From the NCBI GenBank assembly GCA_002449305.1, contig DKDI01000004.1, positions 364 to 64,363 of the forward strand: a stretch of 64,000 bases of DNA. The letters are read 5' to 3'. A program made the position numbers and the translations under genes. Origin of the DNA: Treponema sp. UBA6852 (GTDB taxonomy: Bacteria; Spirochaetota; Spirochaetia; Treponematales; Treponemataceae). A model generated the notes under the pieces. That model made no database searches and had not been told where the DNA came from. It saw only the letters and a list, made by a program, of their open reading frames with translations. The stretch's first letter is position 1; the number at the start of each line of letters is the position of its first letter. Below are positions 25,497-34,199 of this stretch, one piece after another.

Positions 25497-28250
25497 TTAT
25501 CTTCTTGCTCCAAGTCTTACGTTAATCATTGAAAGTAGGCTTTCCTTTATTTCATTATGAATACTATCCATTCCATAGGCTTTTAATACAATGGAATCAA
25601 AGTTTTGCCTATCTTCTTGGTTCAGTTCTTGTTCGATAGGTAGAATTTTTCTTTTTAACAAAGGTTCAAAAGCTTTTAGAATTTCTTCTTTTTGCGAGTT
25701 AGACAATAACTTTGGATTAAGCATATAAGAATCTGCAAATTTATCCTTGCTCAAATCCAAAGCACCAGCTCCACGTCCAAAACCAGTTGCCTCAATATAA
25801 AACATTCCGACAATAGAATTTAAAAGCGCATGGCAAAGATTAATATCCAAATTTTCTAGTTTAGGAAAAAAACCTATAAGACGCTGATTTATGCAAGTTG
25901 GTTCGGTAAATTTAGCAAAAAACAATCTTTTATCAGGATTCAATCCAGTGATAAGCAAAAATTTCTTTTTGGCTTCTTTCAAATTATACCAAATATCACC
26001 ATGCTGCAAAACGGACTGATTCAAATTGTTTTCAAACTGCTTGAAATATTGAATTGTTTTTGTATGCCCAAGAGATTCCAGTTCCTTGTAAGTTTTATAT
26101 GATGTAATAAAATAGTTGTCTGGCTTTGCAATCAGAGTATCACAGCCTTTTGAATTTTTTAGCATTAAAGAAACATACTCTTTATCAACAACATCAGGAG
26201 ACTGCGAAATAAAAATATCATCCTGACCTGTTTTTGCACCTCTATATACAAAAAATAGCGCCCCAAGTGGAATTAAATTGCTTTTAAATCTCACAAGCCA
26301 ATTTACTTTATGAAAACCAACATTAAAAGACAAATTAAGTTTTCTGATTTCTTCCAATTTCTGCCAAGAATATTCTTGCCGTGACATTATTTCGTTATCA
26401 ATTTCTTTGTTTTGCAGAACAGTTCCTACAGCCTTATTCAATATCTGTCTGTTTTCCAATTCTTCAAGATTTGCTTTCAACAAATAAAAGTTCACTCTTT
26501 CAGTCATTTTGGGCGAGGAAATATTTTTCTTTTCAAGAATAAAAGCGGTTGTGATTATCTCTGCATTTTTAAACCATCTGCCAGTTCCGCTTTTTATAAT
26601 GCCTTTAATTACAAAAAACTGCGATAAAGAATTTATAAAGTTTCCACCAGCAGCAGTTGACATCCAAGAGTTAGAAGTCAAAACACAAGCAGTGCCATTA
26701 TTTTTTAATAGTTTCCACAGATGAAAAATAATATACATATAATAATCGCTTCTATCGCTTATTTTAATTGCTGTCTTTTCAAAAACATCTTCAGCAATTT
26801 TTCTCTTTGCAATGGTATCTGATTTATCATGTGTATTGTGCCGGCAGAAATCAATGAATGGCAAATTAGATACAATAGTATCAAACTGCGGAATCTCAAT
26901 ATTTAAAAGTTTCCCGTCAGCAGGATTTACAATTTGAATCTTATCACCAATATTCAAGTCAAACACATTTTTCTGAAAAACTATAGACGGCAAATTTACA
27001 CTTTCTTTTGAAACAGTAGCCAAGTCAGCAATTTGCAAAGGAAAACTCTGTCTGTCAGAAGAAAATACAGATTTATAAACTTTATCAATAGAAACACCTT
27101 TTTCTAATTTATAATCTATAAATGAACGAGCAAAAGTTCCTGTCCCGCAACATGGATCAAGGCAATCTCCATTAGCATTCTTAACAGCAATTCTTACAAG
27201 AAAATTGGCAAGTCTATAATCTGTTGTAAATTGTCCTATAATAATACGCTGAGAAATTTGAATAGCACTTTCAAGCAAACTCTGCATATCTGACTGCACA
27301 ATATAATCAAATTTCGTATTACATAAAAATGAATTTATTTCTAATAATTGAATCCAAACAATTTTTGGCAAAATCTCTTCATATTCAATTTTATGAAACA
27401 CAGAGAAAAAATCACACTTTGCTGTTATCTCTTCAAAAATAGATAAGGCAATTTTAGGTGTAATATCATCTTTTATTTCTGTAATTTTTTCTGCTACAGC
27501 AAAACGAGAACGAATAATATGAGCAAATGTGATTTTATTTATCCAATCAAGCAATATAACTTTTGAATAAGCTATATAAGCATCTTTTTCATCTTTAATA
27601 TATTCACCGCTTGCGCTATCCCACCACAAGTCAATAAAATTTGCTAATGTAGAATTTTCTTTGCCTTTTTCTTTTAAATATTCCGCTGTTGCACTTTTAT
27701 TTTGTAAAACAAATGCTTCCAAAGTTGCATTTACAAATGCTTCTCCAGCTCGTAATGGTTTAAAACTTTCTAAAGAAAAATAGCGATTCACTTCATCGAC
27801 AACTTTGAACAATGTTTTTAGCCAATTTGATTTATACAAAATTACGTCATTACGATTTTCTGAAATCAAGGAACTATTATCCCAAGTTTCTACTGCTTCA
27901 AATTTTCCTGTGATTTTGTTTTTTACATAAAAAACTGCATAACGAAAATTCCAAATAACTGTGCTTGAAAGTCCGAGATTTTCAGCTTTTCTCCATGAAT
28001 CAGTTACAAAATCAATATCATCAATTGGAACATCAGGCATTTTCAATTCCCAGCCCTGTAAAATAAGAGACTGGTTTTCATCACCAAAGAGCAATACATC
28101 AGGAAACATTCTCTGTTTTCCAGTATTAATTGTTGTTTCCCCTCCAGCCATTTTTATTTTAAAATCAGGCTTGTTTTTTACGTATGCAGATATTTCCTGA
28201 ATAATTTGAATCGCCCAGCTTCGTTCATTTGCTTTTAATGTTACTGCCAT
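25497..28250 (-). CDS. Single-chain (type IIG-like) restriction-modification enzyme
   Basis: A 917-residue fused enzyme. The N-terminal 100 residues carry a PD-(D/E)XK-like nuclease signature, FPDVLLF followed by GWELKMP. The central N6-adenine methyltransferase has SAM motif I DPCCGTGTFA near residue 370 and motif IV VSNLPF near 460, where NLPF replaces NPPF/NPPY. The C-terminal 350 residues would be the target-recognition part. The ATG follows GGAG by 6 bp. It starts 27 bp after the HTH-methyltransferase gene, so the two are co-transcribed. It is very AT-rich. A pure methyltransferase is the alternative if the N-terminal nuclease site is inactive. Confidence 0.75.
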   Translation of the reverse strand: MAVTLKANERSWAIQIIQEISAYVKNKPDFKIKMAGGETTINTGKQRMFPDVLLFGDENQSLILQGWELKMPDVPIDDIDFVTDSWRKAENLGLSSTVIWNFRYAVFYVKNKITGKFEAVETWDNSSLISENRNDVILYKSNWLKTLFKVVDEVNRYFSLESFKPLRAGEAFVNATLEAFVLQNKSATAEYLKEKGKENSTLANFIDLWWDSASGEYIKDEKDAYIAYSKVILLDWINKITFAHIIRSRFAVAEKITEIKDDITPKIALSIFEEITAKCDFFSVFHKIEYEEILPKIVWIQLLEINSFLCNTKFDYIVQSDMQSLLESAIQISQRIIIGQFTTDYRLANFLVRIAVKNANGDCLDPCCGTGTFARSFIDYKLEKGVSIDKVYKSVFSSDRQSFPLQIADLATVSKESVNLPSIVFQKNVFDLNIGDKIQIVNPADGKLLNIEIPQFDTIVSNLPFIDFCRHNTHDKSDTIAKRKIAEDVFEKTAIKISDRSDYYMYIIFHLWKLLKNNGTACVLTSNSWMSTAAGGNFINSLSQFFVIKGIIKSGTGRWFKNAEIITTAFILEKKNISSPKMTERVNFYLLKANLEELENRQILNKAVGTVLQNKEIDNEIMSRQEYSWQKLEEIRKLNLSFNVGFHKVNWLVRFKSNLIPLGALFFVYRGAKTGQDDIFISQSPDVVDKEYVSLMLKNSKGCDTLIAKPDNYFITSYKTYKELESLGHTKTIQYFKQFENNLNQSVLQHGDIWYNLKEAKKKFLLITGLNPDKRLFFAKFTEPTCINQRLIGFFPKLENLDINLCHALLNSIVGMFYIEATGFGRGAGALDLSKDKFADSYMLNPKLLSNSQKEEILKAFEPLLKRKILPIEQELNQEDRQNFDSIVLKAYGMDSIHNEIKESLLSMINVRLGARR

Positions 28251-28277
28251 AATATGCTCCTAGAAAATACTGACTTT

Positions 28278-29336
28278 TTATAACTTTGATTCAGATTCCA
28301 TTTCACTTTGCATTTTTTCAATAGTTCTTTTTATACGCTCATTGCAAACTTTTATATAGTCTGTGGGCTCTACTTTGTGCAGCATAATCTCTTCATTTTT
28401 TTCTATTCCGATAAATTTGCGATTTTCCAACAAGGCAGAAACAAGAAAACTTCCACTTCCACAAGCATTATCAAGCACAATATCTCCGGGATTTGTAAAT
28501 GTCTTTATCAGATAACGCCCTAACTCTACAGGCTTTTGAGTAGGATGATAAACTGTTCCTTCGCTTTCAGCAGTTTTAAAATATACACAGTCATCAATCT
28601 TATATTCTTCATAAAAAACAACATCATTCGGATAACGTTGACCGTCGCTTTTTACATGACAAGGTTTAAAATCACCATAACTTCCAGTAAACTGATTTTT
28701 ACGAATTCCCTTGTCGTAACTTTCCCCTTGTGTCATTTGAGGATTATAAGTTGGTTGCTTTTTATAGAAGATACAAATATCTTCATGCTTACGAAGAGGC
28801 TGCTTCTTTGCATTAAGAAAATTTGTAGACTTTGATTTTATCCAGACAATTTTATACTTGAACCATTCTTCATTGCTTAAAATCAACCGGGCAGTAAAAA
28901 CTCCTTGTGATGTCAAAGCTATAACACCGTTGTCTTTTATAATTCTTTTATATTCTGACCACAATTTTTTCAAGTCTATGACAGAATCCCATTTGTTTTG
29001 TGTTGTTCCATAAGGCAAATCGCAAAGAATCATGTCAACAGATTTATCTGGCATAGCAGCCATTACATCAAGACAATCGCCTTGAATAACCTTATTTATA
29101 AATTCTGAAATACTTTTTCTAGCTACTGCCGAAGAATACTCTATTTTTTCTCTTCCAGTTTGCAATGTTTGAAGAATAGAATTTATATCCTCCAAACTAT
29201 AAAGACGATAATCATTATAAGGATTTCGCTGCGATTTCAACTTTCCACTTTTATCCCAATTTCTTAAAGTTGAAACAGAAACACCAAGCCTTTTAGAAGC
29301 ATCTTGTACAGTCAAATATTGTCCGAAATTATTCAT
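28278..29336 (-). CDS. HTH-DNA adenine methyltransferase fusion
   Basis: A 352-residue fusion. Residues 1-60 are a MerR/excisionase-type DNA-binding domain (LTVQDASKRLGVSVSTLRNWDKSGKL then RLYSLEDINSIL). The rest is a beta-class adenine methyltransferase with motif IV DLPYGTTQNKWD, HPTQKPVELGRYLI, and motif I LDNACGSGSF. The start at 29336 is chosen because it fits the HTH boundary; a start at 29360 would overlap the palindrome and lacks a ribosome site. The HTH could autoregulate through the palindrome at 29360-29375 or help target the enzyme. It leads the R-M operon. Confidence 0.85.
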   Translation of the reverse strand: MNNFGQYLTVQDASKRLGVSVSTLRNWDKSGKLKSQRNPYNDYRLYSLEDINSILQTLQTGREKIEYSSAVARKSISEFINKVIQGDCLDVMAAMPDKSVDMILCDLPYGTTQNKWDSVIDLKKLWSEYKRIIKDNGVIALTSQGVFTARLILSNEEWFKYKIVWIKSKSTNFLNAKKQPLRKHEDICIFYKKQPTYNPQMTQGESYDKGIRKNQFTGSYGDFKPCHVKSDGQRYPNDVVFYEEYKIDDCVYFKTAESEGTVYHPTQKPVELGRYLIKTFTNPGDIVLDNACGSGSFLVSALLENRKFIGIEKNEEIMLHKVEPTDYIKVCNERIKRTIEKMQSEMESESKL

Positions 29337-29359
29337 AAATACACTCTTAAACATTAGCA

Positions 29360-29375
29360 AAGGTTAGCAAACCTT
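29360..29375 (-). promoter_or_regulatory. Palindromic operator of the HTH-methyltransferase operon
   Basis: AAGGTTAGCAAACCTT is a perfect palindrome with a 4-bp centre. TTAGCAAA is also directly repeated (29354-29361 and 29364-29371). On the minus strand it lies just downstream of a promoter with TTGATT and TATACT 16 bp apart (29386-29413), a position suited to repression. Autoregulation by the encoded MerR-like domain is inference. Confidence 0.55.
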
Positions 29376-29480
29376 ATTAAAAGAAGTATAGTCGTTTCTT
29401 TCAAAAAATCAAGGTGACACGCTTTGTAAGCTGTCATCAAAATACTTGAAGCGGGAAGTTTAATCTGTCACTTTCCTCAC

Positions 29481-30470
29481 TCATTTATACTTCCCCGCGA
29501 TCTTCTCGCATTCCGCGCGGATTTCTTCCCTCAGTCTTTCAGGTTTTATCACCGTGACGGAATCGCCGAAGCCCATTGCCCAGGAGAACACCATCTGTTT
29601 TTGATTCGAGCTGAATTTAAGAAGAACTGTACCGTCCTCGTGCTGAGCGACCAGCTGGTTTTTGTGCCACTCGCGCTCAAGGACGTAGTTCGCCATCTTT
29701 GCGGAAAAAAGGAATTCATATTCTTCAGGCGGCTCAGGATTGTTCCAGATTCCAAAATTCAAGTCGATGTGCCTGTGAATGTCAAAATCTTTCGGAACGG
29801 AAAAAGTTTTGCCGGCAGAAACAATGTTCTTTATACGCGATAGCGCAAATACCCGAAAATCCGCCGCGCCGTGGTCAAAGCCAAGCACATACCAGTTTCC
29901 TTTCTGGCAGACAACGTGATAGCAGTCAAAAATCTTTTCCTTAAAAACCTTGCTCCCGGAGCTTTTGTATCCGAACGAAACAACCGAGTGGCTCTTTATC
30001 GCCTTGAAAATCTGATTGAAAACCTCAGCGTCAATTTTTGGAAGCGGGTCGGAAATAAAGCTTATGTCCGTGTTCAAAAAAGAGGAATCAACAGTAACCG
30101 TTTCCGGCAGAAAAGACGCGATTTTTGCCATGATGTTCTTGAACGAGCGTTCCAGCGGCGTGTTCTTGTACTGCTCCAAAAGCGGCATCACCGTGGAAAC
30201 TGTAAAAAGCTCGCCTTCCGTAAGCACGACATTCGGCACGGAAAAAGTCGGATCGGTGTAATGATACATTTTTTTAGTCTTGTCGTATTCAAGAGGAGCG
30301 TTCATTTCGTCCCGGAGCCGCTCAAAATCACGCTCAACAGTCCGCTTGTTCACGCCGAACTTAAAAACCAGCTCGTCCATTCCCACAAAAGCCCCTCCGC
30401 GGAGCATCTCGTCAATCTGAATAATGCGTGCAGTGCGGCGGATGTCGTCGCGTTTTTTGTCAGAAGCCAT
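29481..30470 (-). CDS. WYL-domain transcriptional regulator
   Basis: A 329-residue HTH-WYL regulator. The N-terminal helix-turn-helix is FVGMDELVFKFGVNKRTVERDFERLRDE. The WYL domain lies around residues 150-240, ending in GNWYVLGFDHGAADFRVFALSRIKNI, with a C-terminal WCX-like segment. Such regulators bind nucleic-acid or nucleotide ligands and often control defence genes, including CRISPR and BREX loci. The start at 30470 is chosen because a TATAAT at 30491-30496 lies just upstream, leaving a leader of about 14 bases. It is monocistronic; its target is unknown but may be the adjoining R-M operon. Confidence 0.88.
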   Translation of the reverse strand: MASDKKRDDIRRTARIIQIDEMLRGGAFVGMDELVFKFGVNKRTVERDFERLRDEMNAPLEYDKTKKMYHYTDPTFSVPNVVLTEGELFTVSTVMPLLEQYKNTPLERSFKNIMAKIASFLPETVTVDSSFLNTDISFISDPLPKIDAEVFNQIFKAIKSHSVVSFGYKSSGSKVFKEKIFDCYHVVCQKGNWYVLGFDHGAADFRVFALSRIKNIVSAGKTFSVPKDFDIHRHIDLNFGIWNNPEPPEEYEFLFSAKMANYVLEREWHKNQLVAQHEDGTVLLKFSSNQKQMVFSWAMGFGDSVTVIKPERLREEIRAECEKIAGKYK

Positions 30471-30517
30471 GTTTGTTTCCATAATAAACAATTATACCAC
30501 AGTTTTTCTCTGGGTGT

Positions 30518-30589
30518 GTCCGCAAAACAGTTTGCGGACCGGGCTTTTCAGGGCTACGGCTTCCGCCTCCGACCAAACGCAAGCGTTTG
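30518..30589. repeat. Short hairpin-rich GC block
   Basis: Two perfect hairpins lie here: GTCCGCAAA/TTTGCGGAC with a 4-bp loop at 30518-30539, and AAACGC/GCGTTT at 30576-30589. It sits between the small membrane ORF and the WYL gene and resembles the hairpin blocks at 14850-15060 and 57805-57859 in composition. Confidence 0.45.
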
Positions 30590-30646
30590 TTTTCGCGCAT
30601 TTTTTCAAAATCCGCTCACCCTTCCAATCCCTCACACAAAAAATTT

Positions 30647-30751
30647 CTACTCCTGCAAAATCTCTTTCACCTTCCGCTTCAGCAAAAAGACAATCAGAGA
30701 TTCCGCCGCAAACAAGAATAAAACCGATATACAAAGAACCGTGTTTTCCAT
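30647..30751 (-). CDS. 34-residue single-span membrane peptide
   Basis: A short ORF with a strong ribosome site (GGGGAG, 6 bp before the ATG). The product begins MENTVLCISVLFLFAAESLI, continues hydrophobic for about 22 residues, and ends in a basic amphipathic tail (KRKVKEILQE). It starts 17 bp after the stop of the HIRAN gene on the same strand, so it is probably co-transcribed. It could be a small-protein toxin or a membrane tether, but nothing beyond topology can be said. Confidence 0.55.
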   Translation of the reverse strand: MENTVLCISVLFLFAAESLIVFLLKRKVKEILQE

Positions 30752-30768
30752 GATTTCTCCCCTTTCCG

Positions 30769-31701
30769 TTACAATTCAATTTTTAAAACGACATCCCGGC
30801 CGCCAATCCGCATAAGCTCCGCCTTGAAAGACATTTTTTCAGGTTTTGCGGAACGGATTATTTTTGCGGCGGTTGCGCGGATATACCCCGCTTTTTCAAG
30901 CCCTGAGTTTCCGGCGATTTTTGAGTCAATGCTTTCCGCCATAACCGCAACCGCATTTTCATCGGCATGATTGTACGGCTCTGCCTGAACCGCGATTTCA
31001 AGCGAAGAATAAAAATCGTGCTTTGCCTTTCTGATTTTTTCCGCCTGGCCAAGCAAATCTTCCGCCATTAGATTTTCCGCAAGACCGTCAAGACAATCAG
31101 AATACGGCGACCAACTGTGATAGTTCATCCCGACAACCGGAAGCGTAAGGCAAACTTCATTTTCTTTAAAATAGCGCACGAACGTCTGCTCCAAAGTTTC
31201 CGATTCACATTTGCAAGAGAGTTTCTTTTTTGCCGCATCCAGCACAAGCGGAATCTCGTTTTCTTCCATATCATACAGCCGCCCGAACAAAAGCGAGAAA
31301 AGAATTTCCGAAGAAACAGGCTCGATTATGAACTGGGTGAGCCGCGCAAATTTGTCAAACGATTTTTTCCGACGCAGATAAAGCTCGCCTGCAAGAAGAG
31401 AATCCTTCGCCTCAACCGCGCAGAGCAAGGCGCCGGCATGAAGAAGAAAGTCGAAACTGTCCTTGTCTGAAATGTCAGTCTCAGGCGAAACGTAAATTCT
31501 TGGCGTGCAGTTCAGCTCGTCCTGCAAAAACACATAATAGCTCGGCGTAAAATATGCGCTTGATGCAAGTTTCTGATAATTTTCAACATTCAGATGCGAC
31601 GGATTTTCAACTTTTCCGCAGTAGTCGAGCTGCCCCGTCCAACTCTTTGAAAACTCAAACCAGTTTTTTCCGCAATTGATAAGAATCTGCTTTTCCGACA
31701 T
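30769..31701 (-). CDS. HIRAN-domain protein
   Basis: A 310-residue protein. The C-terminal 90 residues fit the HIRAN domain: AEPYNHADENAVAVMAES, then EKAGYIRATAAKIIR. HIRAN recognises 3' ends or damaged DNA in larger helicases and also occurs alone in bacteria. The N-terminal 210 residues are unrecognised and contain cysteines (CKCESE). The start at 31701 follows GGAGG by 6 bp; a longer reading crosses the promoter. Its promoter (31760-31791) carries the same palindrome as that of cas12a. Confidence 0.65.
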   Translation of the reverse strand: MSEKQILINCGKNWFEFSKSWTGQLDYCGKVENPSHLNVENYQKLASSAYFTPSYYVFLQDELNCTPRIYVSPETDISDKDSFDFLLHAGALLCAVEAKDSLLAGELYLRRKKSFDKFARLTQFIIEPVSSEILFSLLFGRLYDMEENEIPLVLDAAKKKLSCKCESETLEQTFVRYFKENEVCLTLPVVGMNYHSWSPYSDCLDGLAENLMAEDLLGQAEKIRKAKHDFYSSLEIAVQAEPYNHADENAVAVMAESIDSKIAGNSGLEKAGYIRATAAKIIRSAKPEKMSFKAELMRIGGRDVVLKIEL

Positions 31702-31759
31702 AACAACCTCCAGAATTTGCGGCGCAAAAAAAAATCGCCCTTTCGCTTTATTTTTCTTC

Positions 31760-31791
31760 ATTATAAAACGCAAGAGCGACATGGAGTGTCG
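31760..31791 (-). promoter_or_regulatory. Promoter with CGACAT-type palindrome (HIRAN gene)
   Basis: On the minus strand TATAAT (31760-31765) lies 58 bp before the ATG at 31701. CGACACTCCATGTCG (31777-31791), with one arm mismatch, is exactly 11 bp upstream of it. It lies between the vWA gene stop (31815) and the HIRAN gene. Confidence 0.65.
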
Positions 31792-31814
31792 GAGTGGGAA
31801 AATCAATTTAAAAT

Positions 31815-33893
31815 TTATAATTTCTCTAATTCACCCTTTTCTTTACAATCATAAACATTATGTGTCCTAACTTCATTCAACTGTTCAGCTAAATGTCTGC
31901 CGGCTTGAGGATTATTCATATCGTAAAACCAGTTATGATTAAAACACTGTATTGTCCCTTTATTTCCAGAACTGCCGATTGTCAGGCTATAAAAAACTGT
32001 ATCTTTCTTCTTTTCTGATTCAATTCGCTCAATCAAATCTTTATTAAGAGACTGCATAACAAAATCTGAAATCATAAGAACATCGGCATTTTTCCATTCA
32101 TTTTCAGATAACATTTTCAAACCTTGATTCAAAGCAGGTTCAGCATCAGTTCCGCCGTTAAACGACATCTTCAAAAACTGGGCAAGTTTGTTTATCGGGT
32201 TGTCTGAAAAATCGGTTAAATCCAAAGTTTGAATAGCGGTTGAAAACGAAATCACATAGCATTTACGGTCTTCCTCAATGGCAATTTTTGAGAGCGCAAA
32301 TGTTATTGTTTTTGCAATATTTTCCGGAGTTCCGTTCATTGAGCCGCTTGTGTCAACACAAATTATTATCGGACCTTTTTTCTCTTTCTTTTCAATTTCA
32401 ACTTCTTCATTTTCTTTTGATTCAATACTTGACTCTTCTTGAATCTGATAATCATAGGAAAGCAGCTGTTTTTGGGCGAATTTCAACTGGAACAATTTTT
32501 TCAGCGCAGGATTTTTCATTAATGACAGTTCACTTGGCAGAGCCGCTGAAATATCATTTGAATATTTTAATCCGTTGATTTCTCCACGGTAAGCTCTTTT
32601 GGGCTGCCAATTCGAGTGAAGAACAACTTTTTCTCTCATCTCTTTTTCAAAAATGGATTGAGACCGGCTTTGTTTTCCTAAAAGTTCCGCAAGTTCCTGC
32701 AAAGATTCATCCTTTTCAAGCAGCTCCGCAAATGTTCCAAGAACTTCAAATCCGCTTGCTTCAAAATAGCCTTCGCTTAAATCCCAAAGTCTGCCAAGAT
32801 TTTTAATAAACGGAACCAAAACTGATTCAATCCGCCTGAAATTATCAATTTTGGAATACAAAGAATCCAAGAATTCTTTTCTTTTAGCTTCAATCTGCTC
32901 TAATTCCCATTTATTTTTCCGCTCAATTAAATTCTTTTCCAAGTCAGAAATAAAATTGCGCTTTATGGTTTCCAATTTTTCTTCTGAATTCCATTTTGCA
33001 ATTTCAATTTGAACGCCTTTCTCATTTGTTTCTGTTTCAATTCTTTTTTCGGCTGAACAAACTTTTTTGTAAAAATCAAAATCTATAGAACTTTTTTCTA
33101 TATTGCCTCTTTTTGATTCGCTTATAGACGAAAGCCTTTTATAATGATATTCAATCTTTGATTTCTCATTTGACAAATCCAAAGCCAAATCTTCGGCGGA
33201 CAGCCTTTTTTGTTTTTCGATGAATATTGCCTCCTCCTTAAATGGATCTTCCTTTTTAAGAAACTTATGCGTTTTTTCAAGCCATTCAAGAATATCCGTC
33301 TGAATGTTTTCTGCAATTCCATCATGCGTTGAAACATAAGATTTGCAGTCTTTTTTATTCAAAACTTCTTTTAGAATTTGCTCTGCAAGAAGAGAATATT
33401 TATTCTTTGGGAAATCAATTCTAACATCTTTAGGTACGGATGGACTGATATAATCTTCCATTGCATCAACAAGCTGCTTTTTGTCCTCTGTTGAGCCAAA
33501 CTCAATAGAGGACAAATTTTCAAACTTACGTTTTGACTTTGACTCCTGCTTATACCTTTTTATATTTTGATTTAGGTCATGCTCTATTTTTTCAAGATTT
33601 TTTGAAACAGTTGAAATTACCGACAACAACTCTTCCGGCGACAGATTTTCTTCCTGATGTGCAATTTTATTTCTGGTAAGACGCATTGATTCCCACCATA
33701 CAGGTTTGCAGAGAAAATCAACTTTCTTAATACATTCCCTGAACTGCTGAACTTTCATCTGAATCCAGGCACTTTGTTCTTCCGACAAACTTTTAATGTC
33801 GTTTATTCCATCAGGGTATTTTTGTTTTAACTCCAAAATTGGTTTTAAAGCTTTATGAGAATATTTTCTTGACTGCTTGTTTTTTTTCTTCAT
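31815..33893 (-). CDS. HEPN-like/vWA effector of the MoxR operon
   Basis: A 692-residue protein with three parts. Residues 10-105 are helical with RNKIAH (Arg74 to His79), an RX4H motif as in HEPN ribonucleases, and match the 97-residue protein encoded just upstream. A long charged coiled coil spans about 120-390. The C-terminus is a von Willebrand A domain with a complete MIDAS site: DTSGSM, GGTDAEPAL, and MISDFV. It resembles ViaA/CoxE partners of MoxR ATPases. It starts 2 bp after the small gene. MoxR-driven remodelling would act on this subunit; nuclease activity is inference. Confidence 0.75.
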   Translation of the reverse strand: MKKKNKQSRKYSHKALKPILELKQKYPDGINDIKSLSEEQSAWIQMKVQQFRECIKKVDFLCKPVWWESMRLTRNKIAHQEENLSPEELLSVISTVSKNLEKIEHDLNQNIKRYKQESKSKRKFENLSSIEFGSTEDKKQLVDAMEDYISPSVPKDVRIDFPKNKYSLLAEQILKEVLNKKDCKSYVSTHDGIAENIQTDILEWLEKTHKFLKKEDPFKEEAIFIEKQKRLSAEDLALDLSNEKSKIEYHYKRLSSISESKRGNIEKSSIDFDFYKKVCSAEKRIETETNEKGVQIEIAKWNSEEKLETIKRNFISDLEKNLIERKNKWELEQIEAKRKEFLDSLYSKIDNFRRIESVLVPFIKNLGRLWDLSEGYFEASGFEVLGTFAELLEKDESLQELAELLGKQSRSQSIFEKEMREKVVLHSNWQPKRAYRGEINGLKYSNDISAALPSELSLMKNPALKKLFQLKFAQKQLLSYDYQIQEESSIESKENEEVEIEKKEKKGPIIICVDTSGSMNGTPENIAKTITFALSKIAIEEDRKCYVISFSTAIQTLDLTDFSDNPINKLAQFLKMSFNGGTDAEPALNQGLKMLSENEWKNADVLMISDFVMQSLNKDLIERIESEKKKDTVFYSLTIGSSGNKGTIQCFNHNWFYDMNNPQAGRHLAEQLNEVRTHNVYDCKEKGELEKL

Positions 33894-33895
33894 TT

Positions 33896-34189
33896 TTACG
33901 AATCCTGTTTTGTCGAAAGCCTTTTTATTTTTTCTATATTTTCAAAAATAAATGAAGCCATTTTCTGAAGTTCCTTGTCTGATAAATCTTCTTCCGCATG
34001 AACTAACCGGTTATGAATTTTTTGAAGATTCCCAGCCAGTTGCAAGCCTTTAATGTCTGTTATTTTTTGAAACGTCAGCTGGAGCCAGGCTTTTTGTTCC
34101 TCTGTAAGTTCTCCAATATTTGGAATACCATTTGGAAACTTCAACTGCAGGACAGAAAAACTGTCCTGTGATTTTGTTTGCTTATCCAT
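33896..34189 (-). CDS. Small HEPN-like paralogue of the vWA protein N-terminus
   Basis: A 97-residue helical protein. It aligns with the first 105 residues of the vWA protein: LQLKFPNGIPNIGELTEEQKAW against LELKQKYPDGINDIKSLSEEQSAW, then VHAEEDLS against AHQEENLS. The position of Arg74 in RNKIAH is His59 here (HNRLVH), so the RX4H motif is lost. This suggests a catalytically dead regulator or antitoxin derived by duplication. It lies 10 bp after the MoxR gene and 2 bp before the vWA gene. Confidence 0.7.
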   Translation of the reverse strand: MDKQTKSQDSFSVLQLKFPNGIPNIGELTEEQKAWLQLTFQKITDIKGLQLAGNLQKIHNRLVHAEEDLSDKELQKMASFIFENIEKIKRLSTKQDS

Positions 34190-34199
34190 ATAAAATCAT

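Noticed and set aside
30492..30779. 95-codon minus-strand frame over the small membrane ORF
   Set aside because: It runs through the hairpin block with a low-complexity product. The 34-codon frame inside it, in another register, has the strong ribosome site and the hydrophobic span.
29871..30815. 314-codon open frame on the plus strand
   Set aside because: It is antisense to the WYL regulator and runs through the hairpin block and the small membrane ORF; no ribosome site and no recognisable domain.
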